This document shows positions 8,123 to 16,596 of a DNA stretch of 64,000 nt, piece by piece (position 1 is the stretch's first letter; each line of letters starts with the position of its first letter). Both the position numbers and the translations under genes were made by a program. Under the pieces are notes generated by a model, which saw nothing but the letters and a program-made list of their open reading frames with translations, was not told where the DNA came from and searched no databases. Source of the stretch: Verrucomicrobiota bacterium (GTDB taxonomy: Bacteria > Verrucomicrobiota > Verrucomicrobiia > Palsa-1439); contig PLZV01000013.1 of NCBI GenBank assembly GCA_003152315.1, positions 85,215-149,214 on the forward strand, read 5' to 3'.

Positions 8123-9535
8123 ATGGGCTCCGTTGAAAAAATCCTCGTAATTGGCCTGGATTGCGCCGAGCCGTCATTGGTCTTTGGGAAGTGGCGCGAC
8201 CAGTTGCCGAACTTACGCGGGTTGATGGAGCGGGGAGCGTGGACGACGATGAACAGCACCACCCCTCCCATCACCGTACCCGCGTGGTCGTGTATGATGT
8301 CGAGCAAGGATCCGGGCACTTTGGGTATTTATGGCTTCCGCAACCGGAAAGATCACAGCTACAGCGGGCTGACGTTTGCGACTTCGACCGCAGTACGGGA
8401 GCCTCGGCTGTGGGATATTCTCTCGAAGGCTGGCAAGCGTGTCGTGGTTCTCGGTGTTCCCGGGACGTATCCGCCGTCGGCCGTTAATGGGGCGATGGTC
8501 AGTTGCTTTCTGACGCCGGACCCGATAACGAACCAGTACACCTATCCAGCGGAATTGCGCGACGAGATCGATCAGGTGCTGGGCAAAGACCAGTACATGG
8601 TGGACGTCTCGGACTATCGCACGGAGAACAAGGCGCCGGTGCTGCGCGAGATTTATGAAATGACGGACCGCCGCTTTGCGTTGGCGAATCACCTCGTGTG
8701 CACGAAGCCGTGGGAGTTTTTTATGCTAGTCGAAATGGGTATCGATCGCATCCATCACGCGTTCTGGAAGTTCTTTGATCCACAGCATCGCAAATTTGAA
8801 CTGGGCTCGCCGTTCGCCGATGCCATCCGGGATTACTACATTCATGTCGATAAACTCATCGGGAACTTGCTGGCGGCTCTGCCCGAACCCGACAAGACGG
8901 GGGTTCTGGTCGTTTCGGATCACGGCGCCAAGCGCATCGACGGTGGAATCGCCGTCAACGAGTGGCTGATTCGGGAAAAATACCTGACCGTGCGTGAATA
9001 CCCCCAGCCACCCAAGCCGCTCGGCAAACTCATTGCGGAAGGCAAAGTGGATTGGAGCGCGACGAAGGTCTGGAGCGAAGGCGGTTATTATGCGCGCGTG
9101 TTTATCAATGTGAAGGGTCGCGAACCGCAAGGGATCGTCGAACCACACGAATATGAGGCGTTGCGCGACGAGTTGATACGAAAGCTCGAGAAGCTTGGCG
9201 ACGAAAACGGCAAGCCAATTGGCACACGCGTTTACCGCCCCGAAAAACTGTACCACCGCTGTAACGGAGTCTGGCCCGACTTGGTGGTGATTTTCGGTGA
9301 CCTTTACTGGCGCTCGATTGGCAGTATCGGGTACAACACCGTTCACGTCTTCGAGAACGACACCGGTCCGGATGACGCCAACCACGCCCAGGACGCTATG
9401 TTTTTGCTCTCCGCGCCTGGTACGAAGGCGGGGCAAATCGCGCCGGTGGATATTTTGGATGTCGCGCCAACGCTCCTGCGGTTGTGCGGCCAGCCAATTC
9501 CTGCCGACATGCAGGGCAAACCGCTGGCGCTTTAG
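8123..9535 (+). CDS. Type I phosphodiesterase / alkaline-phosphatase superfamily protein
   Basis: A 470-residue paralogue of the divergently transcribed phosphodiesterase. Shared blocks are KILVIGLDCAEPS (metal site 1), PAWSCMMSSKDPGTLGIYGF (nucleophile region) and GVLVVSDHGAKR (metal site 2). The usual WT of the nucleophile block is WS here, so Ser rather than Thr would be the nucleophile. The sequence around it is also less canonical (SSKDPGTLG instead of TGTNPGKHG). The start at ATG 8123 has a good ribosome site (AGGA about 7 nt upstream). The stop overlaps the stop of the convergent WaaP-like gene. Substrate unknown; relatives act on nucleotide-sugar-like or phospholipid-like diesters. 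Confidence 0.87.
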   Translation: MGSVEKILVIGLDCAEPSLVFGKWRDQLPNLRGLMERGAWTTMNSTTPPITVPAWSCMMSSKDPGTLGIYGFRNRKDHSYSGLTFATSTAVREPRLWDILSKAGKRVVVLGVPGTYPPSAVNGAMVSCFLTPDPITNQYTYPAELRDEIDQVLGKDQYMVDVSDYRTENKAPVLREIYEMTDRRFALANHLVCTKPWEFFMLVEMGIDRIHHAFWKFFDPQHRKFELGSPFADAIRDYYIHVDKLIGNLLAALPEPDKTGVLVVSDHGAKRIDGGIAVNEWLIREKYLTVREYPQPPKPLGKLIAEGKVDWSATKVWSEGGYYARVFINVKGREPQGIVEPHEYEALRDELIRKLEKLGDENGKPIGTRVYRPEKLYHRCNGVWPDLVVIFGDLYWRSIGSIGYNTVHVFENDTGPDDANHAQDAMFLLSAPGTKAGQIAPVDILDVAPTLLRLCGQPIPADMQGKPLAL

Positions 9536-10398
9536 GGTTCCGCCGCGTTCCAGACCCGGCCGTATTTTGGTTGACGTCCGCGCAACTTACGGACCCGCCG
9601 CCAGACAATCTCAATGAACCGTTTGTCGGCGGCCTGCAATTTCGTCGTCCGCGCGTAGCCAAGGTAGATTCGCAAGATGTTCGGCAGGGAAAGTCGCGCC
9701 CGCCGTCGTGCGGAATGAGCCAGTGCCGACAGATCTTTCAGGTACCAGCGCTGTCGGTGCGCTCGTGGCCCGAGAACGCGCTGCAAATCGATCAGGTAGA
9801 GATCCCAATCGCCGCCGCGCTCCACGACAAAAATATGTTTCAAGTAGAAATCCTTGTGGATGAATCCGGCATCCTGAAAGGTGCGCGCCAGTTCACCCAA
9901 TTTTCTGAGCAGTTCCCATTTGCGGTGCGCTGGAGCGGTCGCCAGTCTCTGAACGATGTAATCATCGGTGGGCAAACCGGTGGGGATTTCTTGCTGCAAC
10001 AAGAAGCTGCTGGTCACGATGCCACCTCTTTGCAGCTGGCCGGTGGCGATTGGGACGGCGGTAAGGAAATTGTGGGTGCGCAGCAGCAGCATCTTGCGCC
10101 ATTCGCGGGCCGCTTCATCATCACTACCCGGCCAATGGATCCGGCGGAGGAGTTTATCGAGCGGCGACAAGTATTCCTCCTCGTATCGCTTTAGGTAACC
10201 GACCAGCGTGCCCCCGGTTGGTAATGGCAGTTCGACGCGTATCGTCGAACGTCCCGGTACGGCGCGGATAACGACTTTCGCCGACAACGCCATGATTTTT
10301 TCGAACGAATCAAGCCCCGCGGCCTGCAACAACGGTAGAAATTCGGCAGCAACAGTCAGTTTGCCGTCATCAAGTGTGATGTATTCGGGATCGCGCAT
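9532..10398 (-). CDS. Lipopolysaccharide-kinase-like protein (WaaP/Kdo kinase/InaA family)
   Basis: A 288-residue protein kinase-fold protein. The nucleotide loop region includes GGTLVGYLKRYEEEYL. The catalytic loop reads AGFIHKDFYLKHIFV, replacing HRDxxxxN with the H-x-D-x-Y-x-x-H pattern typical of WaaP/InaA, and LYLIDLQRV replaces DFG, again as in that family. These enzymes phosphorylate heptose or Kdo in the lipopolysaccharide core. The reading frame is open far upstream, but homology starts near MRDPEYI (ATG 10398), and the upstream part would overlap nadD. It converges with the phosphodiesterase at 8123. A role in core phosphorylation is inferred. Confidence 0.8.
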   Translation of the reverse strand: MRDPEYITLDDGKLTVAAEFLPLLQAAGLDSFEKIMALSAKVVIRAVPGRSTIRVELPLPTGGTLVGYLKRYEEEYLSPLDKLLRRIHWPGSDDEAAREWRKMLLLRTHNFLTAVPIATGQLQRGGIVTSSFLLQQEIPTGLPTDDYIVQRLATAPAHRKWELLRKLGELARTFQDAGFIHKDFYLKHIFVVERGGDWDLYLIDLQRVLGPRAHRQRWYLKDLSALAHSARRRARLSLPNILRIYLGYARTTKLQAADKRFIEIVWRRVRKLRGRQPKYGRVWNAAEP

Positions 10399-10457
10399 CC
10401 ACTGGATGAAAGTATTCCGTGGCGACTGCGAGTTTGTCCAACCAAAACTCAAATGCG

Positions 10458-10487
10458 TTGCGTATCGCGGTGCGCGGATTGTATCAT
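10458..10487 (+). promoter_or_regulatory. Predicted promoter of nadD-rsfS
   Basis: TTGCGT (10458-10463), an 18-base spacer, then TATCAT (10482-10487). The predicted start near 10494 leaves a leader of about 43 bases to the nadD ATG, with GAGGG before it. Confidence 0.45.
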
Positions 10488-10536
10488 TCTTTCGGATGCA
10501 GACTTCCATATATCGAACCCGGTGCGAGGGCCGCGC

Positions 10537-11148
10537 ATGAAGCGGCGCAAGCGCATTGGGATCCTCGGGGGAACGTTCAACCCGATCCACCTCGGCCATC
10601 TTCTCATCGCCCAGGACGCCATGGAACAGTTGCGGCTCGACCAGGTGAGGTTCATCCCGTCGGCCACGCCGCCGCACAAGACAGTCGACAAACTGGCCAG
10701 CGAACAGGACCGGTTGCGGATGATCGCCCTTGCGATTCGTGACAACGCTGGCTTCGAGGTTGACGATCTCGAAACCAAGCGCGGCGGCAAATCGTACTCG
10801 GTGGACACCTTGACGGAATTGCGACGGCGCGAGCCACGCGCGGAGTTTTATTTTATCATCGGTGCAGACTCGCTGCGTGAGTTGCACCTTTGGCGAGAGG
10901 TTCAGCTTCTGGTTACACTCTGCACATTCGTTACCGTGCCGCGACCGGGGTTCGACCCGAAACCGGTCATCGACCCGCGACTGGATGGGGCCACGCGGAG
11001 ACAATTGCGCCAGCACGTGTTACGCGGTCATGCTTGCGACGTCGCTTCGCGCGAAATTCGCGCAAGAGTTGCCAGCGGACGATCCATACGCTATCTTGTG
11101 CCCGATGCGGTACATGCATATATTCGGAGGCGAAGGCTTTATCAGTGA
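10537..11148 (+). CDS. nadD: Nicotinate-nucleotide adenylyltransferase
   Basis: A 203-residue protein that adenylates nicotinate mononucleotide in NAD synthesis. The nucleotidyltransferase signature GGTFNPIHLGHLLIA is at residues 10-24, followed by FIPSATPPHK (substrate loop), FIIGADSL (the IxGxD block) and a C-terminal IRARVASGRSIRYLVP, equivalent to the ISSTxIR region (the usual ISST is VASR here). ATG 10537 has GAGGG 6-7 bases upstream; length is normal for the family. Its last bases overlap the GTG start of rsfS, a common nadD-rsfS pairing. Confidence 0.95.
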   Translation: MKRRKRIGILGGTFNPIHLGHLLIAQDAMEQLRLDQVRFIPSATPPHKTVDKLASEQDRLRMIALAIRDNAGFEVDDLETKRGGKSYSVDTLTELRRREPRAEFYFIIGADSLRELHLWREVQLLVTLCTFVTVPRPGFDPKPVIDPRLDGATRRQLRQHVLRGHACDVASREIRARVASGRSIRYLVPDAVHAYIRRRRLYQ

Positions 11149-11498
11149 AGGGCAATAGCCGGCTGACCTCCGAAAAATTGGTGAAGCTCTGCCGCGAAAT
11201 CGCCCTTGGTAAGAAGGCCGAAGACGCGATTATTCTGGATGTCCGCAACGTTTCCAGCGTCGCCGACTTTTTTTTCATTTGCACCGGCACTTCGGAGCCG
11301 CATCTCAAAGCCATCGCGGACGAAATCGGTCGCCGGCTCCGCGACGAAGGGATGCGCCCGCGGCACCGTGACGGCTACCCGCCCAGCCGCTGGATCGTTA
11401 TGGATTACAACGACGTTCTCGTGCACATCTTCCATCCCGAACTTCGCCAGCGCTACAGCCTCGAAGACCTCTGGGGCGACGCGAAGCGCGTGAAATAG
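11145..11498 (+). CDS. rsfS: Ribosomal silencing factor RsfS
   Basis: A 117-residue RsfS/DUF143 protein, which binds uL14 on the 50S subunit and blocks subunit joining under starvation. Family blocks are visible: ILDVRNVSSVADFFFICTG, HLKAIADEIGRRL, the GYPPSRWIVMDYNDVLVHIF segment and ERQ-like LRQRYSLEDLWGDA. The GTG at 11145 overlaps the nadD stop in a GTGA arrangement, with GGAGG 15 bases and GAAGG about 10 bases upstream. An internal upstream frame exists but belongs to nadD coding sequence. Translationally coupled to nadD. Confidence 0.93.
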   Translation: MKGNSRLTSEKLVKLCREIALGKKAEDAIILDVRNVSSVADFFFICTGTSEPHLKAIADEIGRRLRDEGMRPRHRDGYPPSRWIVMDYNDVLVHIFHPELRQRYSLEDLWGDAKRVK

Positions 11499-11560
11499 AA
11501 GTGTGGACGGGAGGGCTTCCTCCAGACAATTCGGGGATTTCCGGCGACCGCAGAGACGAA

Positions 11561-11944
11561 CTACTTCGCTTCCTTCGAGATCTCACCGAGCAACGTCTTG
11601 TAGCCTTTGCCTCCCGCGGCCATCTCACCGATCACCGTGGCGACACCCTTCGGCTTCTCCAACTCGAAGACCAACACGGTTTGCCCGCCGCGGATCTTGT
11701 CGTTGGGTTTCAATTCCCACTCGGTGATCGGCTCGTTGTTCACATACGTGCCGTTGGTGGAATTGAGGTCGCGCACGAAATACTTGCCGTCGCGGGGAGT
11801 GACCGCGAAATGCTGGCGGGACATCCGCTCGTCCTTGATCAGCACATCTGCATTGTCGCCGCGGCCGAAGGTGAGGGCTTTGTCCGTAAGCTCCCAGCGA
11901 TCCGCCGCTGAACCATCGAATTTCTTGCGCACGAGATAAGGCAT
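11561..11944 (-). CDS. FHA-domain protein
   Basis: A 127-residue protein consisting almost wholly of one forkhead-associated domain. The phosphothreonine-binding core is visible: LTFGRGDNADVLI (GR), DERMSRQHFAVTP (S-R-x-H) and VRDLNSTNGTYVN (NxTNGT). No catalytic part and no signal peptide. ATG 11944 is chosen because upstream sequence in frame has no homology. It diverges from the Ser/Thr kinase at 12090 across 145 bp, so it may read phosphothreonine marks made by that kinase (inference from context). Confidence 0.9.
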   Translation of the reverse strand: MPYLVRKKFDGSAADRWELTDKALTFGRGDNADVLIKDERMSRQHFAVTPRDGKYFVRDLNSTNGTYVNNEPITEWELKPNDKIRGGQTVLVFELEKPKGVATVIGEMAAGGKGYKTLLGEISKEAK

Positions 11945-12025
11945 CGCATTGACTCCACTGTTTATTCTGCGCCAGCACGTCGATGGCATCAAGTCAAAAA
12001 CTGGCGATCACGGGGTTGAATCCTG

Positions 12026-12053
12026 TTGCGCCGCCACATCGCATCGCTATAAT
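12026..12053 (+). promoter_or_regulatory. Predicted promoter of the Ser/Thr kinase gene
   Basis: TTGCGC (12026-12031), 16 bases, then a perfect TATAAT (12048-12053). The predicted start near 12060 supports the GTG start at 12090 and excludes the in-frame ATG at 11949, which lies upstream of the promoter. Confidence 0.6.
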
Positions 12054-12089
12054 CCGTGCGTTCGGGGGCGCGGTGAGGAGCGCGGTTGC

Positions 12090-15000
12090 GTGGCCAGCCA
12101 AGTACAGTGCGCTATTTGCGGGAAGACGGAGGCGGTTGAGAATCCACCCTTGACCGCTCGTTACGTCTGCCCTGACTGCTCGGATCGCACCATTGTTGAG
12201 TCTGGCGCTGGTTCCGATCCAACCCACGCCGACCCACCTGCCGGCAGACCTTCCCAAGATGGGACGATTTCCGATAGAGTTGCTCCCCCGCCCTCGGGCG
12301 ATCAGGTCCTGGCGTGGTTCGGCAGCTATGAGATTATCGACGAAATATCGCGTGGCGGGGTGGGGATCGTCTACCGGGCGCGTCAGAAAGGGCTGAACCG
12401 CATTGTCGCATTGAAAGTATTGCAAGGGGGATCCTCAGCGCGAGCGGACCAAGTCCAGCGCTTCCTCTACGAAGCCCAGTCCGCAGCAAAATTACAGCAT
12501 CCCAATATTGTCCCCATCCACGATTTTGGTTCCCATGAGGGCCAGTACTTCTTCACGATGGCCTTCATTGAAGGTCAATCGCTGGCCGATTTGATGGCTC
12601 GGGGACCGTTGCAACCGCGCGAAGCCCTGGAAATCGTGAAGCAGGCGACCGGGGCCTTACGTTACGCGCACGAGCAGGGCATCGTCCATCGTGATATCAA
12701 GCCGGGTAATATCCTTCTCGACAAGGAAGGCCAGGTGAAAATCACCGACTTTGGCCTGGCGAAGGAGATTTCCCGCGAGGACATGCACCTGACGATGGAG
12801 GGCCAGGTGATGGGCACGCCGCGGTACATGTCGCCGGAGCAGGCCACCGGGAGAACCTCGCAAGCCGACGCGCGCTCAGATATTTTCTCGCTCGGTGTGA
12901 CGCTGTACGAAATGCTCACCGGACGGCCGGCGTTCGAGGGCGAAAATGTCATACAGATGTTGCAACAAGTGATTTCGGAAGACCCGCCGCGCCCGCACAA
13001 GATCAATCGCAAGGTCCACCGGGACATCGAGACGATCTGCTTGAAGGCCATGGAAAAGGTGCCGGATCGTCGCTATCAAACGGCGCTGGAAATGACTGGT
13101 GACATCGATCGGTTTCTGAGCGGCGAGCCGATTGAAGCGAAGCCCGCCAGCGTTCTCTACTACGCCGGCCGGCGGCTGCGGAAACATTGGAAAGCGCTCA
13201 CGATCTACACGATCGTGCTCTACGCAACGATCCACGGGATCATTCTCTATCTGAACAGTCGTCCCAGCGCACTGCACCTGAGCGTGGAAACACCGGGCGC
13301 GATGGTGGCGGTCGATCATTCCGCCTTGTCCGATTCCGAAATGCAATCGGGCCTGAGCCTGAAGGCTGGGGCGCATGAAATCCTCGTCGAGAACGAGCCG
13401 TTGTACGACCCGAAACAAATCAGCTTCAACACCAAGCCTGGCGAGAGTCGCACGATGAGTGTTGCGTTGCTGCGTCGCAAGGGTTCGTTGGCCATCACAA
13501 CCGACCCGCCGGATATTGGTGTGACCGTGACCGGTGGCGATGGTTTTCATGCAACATTCCAAGGGCCGACGATCCAGCAGGAACTACCGACGGGACGGTA
13601 CTCACTGTTCGCTCACAAGGACAACTTCCTGGCTCAGACGCTGGAGGTGAACGTCGCCACGCATCAAACGAACACAATGCTGTTCACCCTACCATCGATC
13701 ACGTTGTGGGCAGCGCAGACGAGTGGAAACGTCATGTCCGTGCCGGTGGTCGCCGATCTCGATGGTGATGGGATTGGCGATATTGTCGCTGGTGACGACG
13801 ATGGCCGGATTTACTGTCTTTCGGGCCGCAACGGCATTCCCCTGTGGGTGTTTCGGACGCACGATGCGGTGCAGGCACCCTTGTCGATGGCCGACGTGAA
13901 TCATGATGGCACCCCTGACATCATCGTCGGTTCGACCGATCATAACGTCTATTGCATCGACGGCAAAACCGGTCGCGCCTTATGGACGTTCGAAACGCAC
14001 GGGGCCATTTACGGCCCCGCGCTACTGAAGGATGTGAATGGAGACGGCGTGCCGGACGCGTTTGTCGGCTCGGATGACGGGAACCTGTACGCCATCAGTG
14101 GGGCGGATGGCACGTTGCTCTGGAAGTTTCGCGCGGTCGGACGGATCAACAGTTCGGTGGCGTGGGCGCGCGACGCTGGCGAGGACGTACTGTTGGTCGG
14201 CAGTCTCGACCATAGCCTATACTGCCTCCAGCCGAAGACGGGAGAATTGCTCTGGAAAGTCGATGTTGGCGCGCCGTTGTATTATCCCGCCCGCATCGAA
14301 GACCTCGAACAGAATGGCAAACTGTTTGCGCTGTTGGCCACGCCGCAGGCCGCCGGCGACGTGCGCACGTATACGGCGGTCTCCATGGCGGAGCATAAGG
14401 TTGTGGGCATGAAAGCCGAGTTCCCGCTCTGGCTTGATCTCAATGGCGATGGGAAGCCTGAAAAGATCGTGGTGGGTGAAAAGTCGACAACTTGTTTTGC
14501 GCACGATGGCGTGACGCAATTGTGGAAGACGGACTACCTCGTCATTACGCCGCACGCGGCCGATGTAAACGGTGACGGTGTGCTGGATCTAATTTTCAAT
14601 TACGGACCGGACCAGCTCGTTTGTCTCTCGGGACGCGATGGCTCGGAGATCGGCCGCATCAAGCTCGACGCGGAGACAGGTCGCGGGTACGCGCTGGACG
14701 ATGTCGACCGCGATGGCACGCCCGATGTGGTTGTCGGCGCGGGGCGGAAGATCAACTGCTTCTCGTGGGTTGGAGGGCGGAAACGATGGGTGAACAATGG
14801 TGCCGCGTATTTTGACGCGCCCTTTGCCGTTGAGGATGGGCGGGTCTTCACGAAGTCGATTGCGGGCGAGATTGCGGCGTATGATCCCGAACGGCACGAC
14901 CCGATTTGGAAAGTCCAGACATCGGCGCAACCGTCGCCGTACGTTGGCGTTGCCGCAGGGCAGGGTGTGGTAGTCGATGCCGATGCGAAGACGCGTCAGC

Positions 15001-15905
15001 TTTCGGCGTATCGCGCGAGCGATGGCGGCGTGGTGTGGCAGGCGCGACTGCCGGGTGAAGCGGACGCAGCGGTTGGCGCCCCGACAATTGGACAAGGCGT
15101 GGTGGTGGTCGGCGACGGCGCGACAGGGTTCTATGCTTTTTCATTGGAGACCGGCACACAACGGTGGGCCACGGCCATGGCCGAAGTAGTGGCGCCGGCC
15201 GCGGTGGACAAGGAATTTGTTTTTATCGGGGACGGGAAGGGAGCGCTCCATTGCTTGTCGCTCAACGATGGCAAGGAACTGTGGCAGTTTCCCGTATCCG
15301 ATCCGTTTCCGTCCGCGCCCGCGCTGGTGGACATCAACGGTGATGGGCGGAACGACGTGGTGGCTGTGTCTGACAACGGTTTCGTTTATGCGATCGACGG
15401 GAAAACGGGGAAGGAGTTGTGGGACTACCAGTTTTCCCCGACGCGCTCGCGCACGCACAATGGGATTGCCGTGGCAGACGTCGACGGCGATGGGTTTCTC
15501 GAGGGAGTTGTGGTGAACCCCAAGGGAGACATTGTTTGTCTCGACTTGAAAACGGGCAAGCCGAAGTGGACGGGCATCCTGGGTGAGGCAGTCATGTCAG
15601 CGCCGGCGATTGCCGACGTGAACGGCGATGGTGTACCCGATGTCCTGATTGGCACAATGGGACGGCGCGTGCACTGCATCTCGGGCAAGGGGGATCGGCA
15701 ACTCTGGAGTTACGAGGTTGGCTCGCAGATTCGGTACTGCGTGCCGGCGCTGGTTCGCAGCCTGAATGCGAAGGGCGCGCCGCGGGTGATCGTCGGAACG
15801 GGGCCGCCGGAGAATGGTCTTTATTGTCTCAGTGGCGATTCACCACGCCTGCATGATCATGGCTGGTATGGACCGTGGAAGGAACTGACAACGGTCAGAC
15901 GCTGA
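12090..15905 (+). CDS. Zinc-ribbon Ser/Thr protein kinase with PEGA domain and beta-propeller (PQQ/FG-GAP) sensor
   Basis: A 1271-residue membrane kinase. The GTG start has GAGGAG 9 bases upstream. Order of parts: a CxxC...CxxC zinc ribbon (Cys 7, 10, 27, 30); a Pro-rich linker; a kinase domain about 79-345 with RGGVGIVY loop, VALKV lysine, HRDIKPGNILL near 197, DFGLA near 218 and MSPEQ; a membrane helix about 368-388; a PEGA-like domain (GSLAITTDPPDIGV) near 460; then about 740 residues of repeats that mix FG-GAP calcium loops (DLDGDGIGDI, DVNGDGVPD, DINGDGRND) with PQQ-type LWxF/GKELW strands. The last part should form one or two extracytoplasmic propellers. The propeller ligand is unknown. 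The divergent FHA gene is a likely partner. Confidence 0.93.
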   Translation: MASQVQCAICGKTEAVENPPLTARYVCPDCSDRTIVESGAGSDPTHADPPAGRPSQDGTISDRVAPPPSGDQVLAWFGSYEIIDEISRGGVGIVYRARQKGLNRIVALKVLQGGSSARADQVQRFLYEAQSAAKLQHPNIVPIHDFGSHEGQYFFTMAFIEGQSLADLMARGPLQPREALEIVKQATGALRYAHEQGIVHRDIKPGNILLDKEGQVKITDFGLAKEISREDMHLTMEGQVMGTPRYMSPEQATGRTSQADARSDIFSLGVTLYEMLTGRPAFEGENVIQMLQQVISEDPPRPHKINRKVHRDIETICLKAMEKVPDRRYQTALEMTGDIDRFLSGEPIEAKPASVLYYAGRRLRKHWKALTIYTIVLYATIHGIILYLNSRPSALHLSVETPGAMVAVDHSALSDSEMQSGLSLKAGAHEILVENEPLYDPKQISFNTKPGESRTMSVALLRRKGSLAITTDPPDIGVTVTGGDGFHATFQGPTIQQELPTGRYSLFAHKDNFLAQTLEVNVATHQTNTMLFTLPSITLWAAQTSGNVMSVPVVADLDGDGIGDIVAGDDDGRIYCLSGRNGIPLWVFRTHDAVQAPLSMADVNHDGTPDIIVGSTDHNVYCIDGKTGRALWTFETHGAIYGPALLKDVNGDGVPDAFVGSDDGNLYAISGADGTLLWKFRAVGRINSSVAWARDAGEDVLLVGSLDHSLYCLQPKTGELLWKVDVGAPLYYPARIEDLEQNGKLFALLATPQAAGDVRTYTAVSMAEHKVVGMKAEFPLWLDLNGDGKPEKIVVGEKSTTCFAHDGVTQLWKTDYLVITPHAADVNGDGVLDLIFNYGPDQLVCLSGRDGSEIGRIKLDAETGRGYALDDVDRDGTPDVVVGAGRKINCFSWVGGRKRWVNNGAAYFDAPFAVEDGRVFTKSIAGEIAAYDPERHDPIWKVQTSAQPSPYVGVAAGQGVVVDADAKTRQLSAYRASDGGVVWQARLPGEADAAVGAPTIGQGVVVVGDGATGFYAFSLETGTQRWATAMAEVVAPAAVDKEFVFIGDGKGALHCLSLNDGKELWQFPVSDPFPSAPALVDINGDGRNDVVAVSDNGFVYAIDGKTGKELWDYQFSPTRSRTHNGIAVADVDGDGFLEGVVVNPKGDIVCLDLKTGKPKWTGILGEAVMSAPAIADVNGDGVPDVLIGTMGRRVHCISGKGDRQLWSYEVGSQIRYCVPALVRSLNAKGAPRVIVGTGPPENGLYCLSGDSPRLHDHGWYGPWKELTTVRR

Positions 15906-15919
15906 ACCTCGCCGGGCAA

Positions 15920-16507
15920 TTACCAAAGCCCGAGACGTTTCTTGCCGTCGTCGGTGATCATGCTTTGGTTCCAGGGCGGGTCCCAGACGATCTGGACGTC
16001 GGCTTCCTCGACGCCGGGAACGTCCAGCAAACGATCACGCACTTGTGCCGCAATGGCCGGTCCCATACCGCAGCCCATCGCGGTCAGGCTCATCTTCACA
16101 TCGACCCGGCTCCGCGTGGAAGGCAGCGGGGTTGCCTTGACATCGTAGATCAAGCCGAGGTCGACGACGTTGCAGGGAATCTCGGGATCGTAGCATTGCT
16201 TCATCGCTTCCCAGAGCGCCTTCTCGTCGGCGGGACCGGTGGGCTTCTCTTCCGCGGCAGAGGAAGCCGCGGTGGATTCCGCGACGGGTACACCGCCCTT
16301 GAGCAGTGCGTCGAGGTTCCGTCCGGCCACCTGAACCAGGCCGAGGGTGGACACCTGCAGGGTGACGTTGCCGCCGAGTGTTTGGCCGACGTAGGCGGTC
16401 GTGCCCTGGGGGACGACGATCCGCACGCCACTGGGGATTTGCGTTGCTTCGCAATCGCGCCCGAATTGCACTTCGTCAGATACGTGAAGAGATTCAATGC
16501 CAGTCAT
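15920..16507 (-). CDS. sufT: SufT-type iron-sulfur assembly protein (MIP18/DUF59)
   Basis: A 195-residue protein. The C-terminal half carries the MIP18 family domain: LWEAMKQCYDPEIPCNVVDL followed by GLIYDV, MSLTAMGCGMGPAIA (the conserved Cys segment) and VQIVWDPPWNQSMI. The N-terminal half (IPSGVRIVVPQGTTAYV, QTLGGNVTLQV) is the extra domain found in SufT proteins, which assist Fe-S cluster maturation. ATG 16507 is preceded by AAAGGAG about 10 bases away, a strong site that sets the start over an ATG further upstream. No other suf genes are in the window. Confidence 0.88.
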   Translation of the reverse strand: MTGIESLHVSDEVQFGRDCEATQIPSGVRIVVPQGTTAYVGQTLGGNVTLQVSTLGLVQVAGRNLDALLKGGVPVAESTAASSAAEEKPTGPADEKALWEAMKQCYDPEIPCNVVDLGLIYDVKATPLPSTRSRVDVKMSLTAMGCGMGPAIAAQVRDRLLDVPGVEEADVQIVWDPPWNQSMITDDGKKRLGLW

Positions 16508-16596
16508 AACCGAATTACTCCTTTGAAAAAACCTGTCTTCAACTGCGACCAACCATTACGGTAGTCGGACTTTGCGAACGTGTCGAGGGGTATTGC

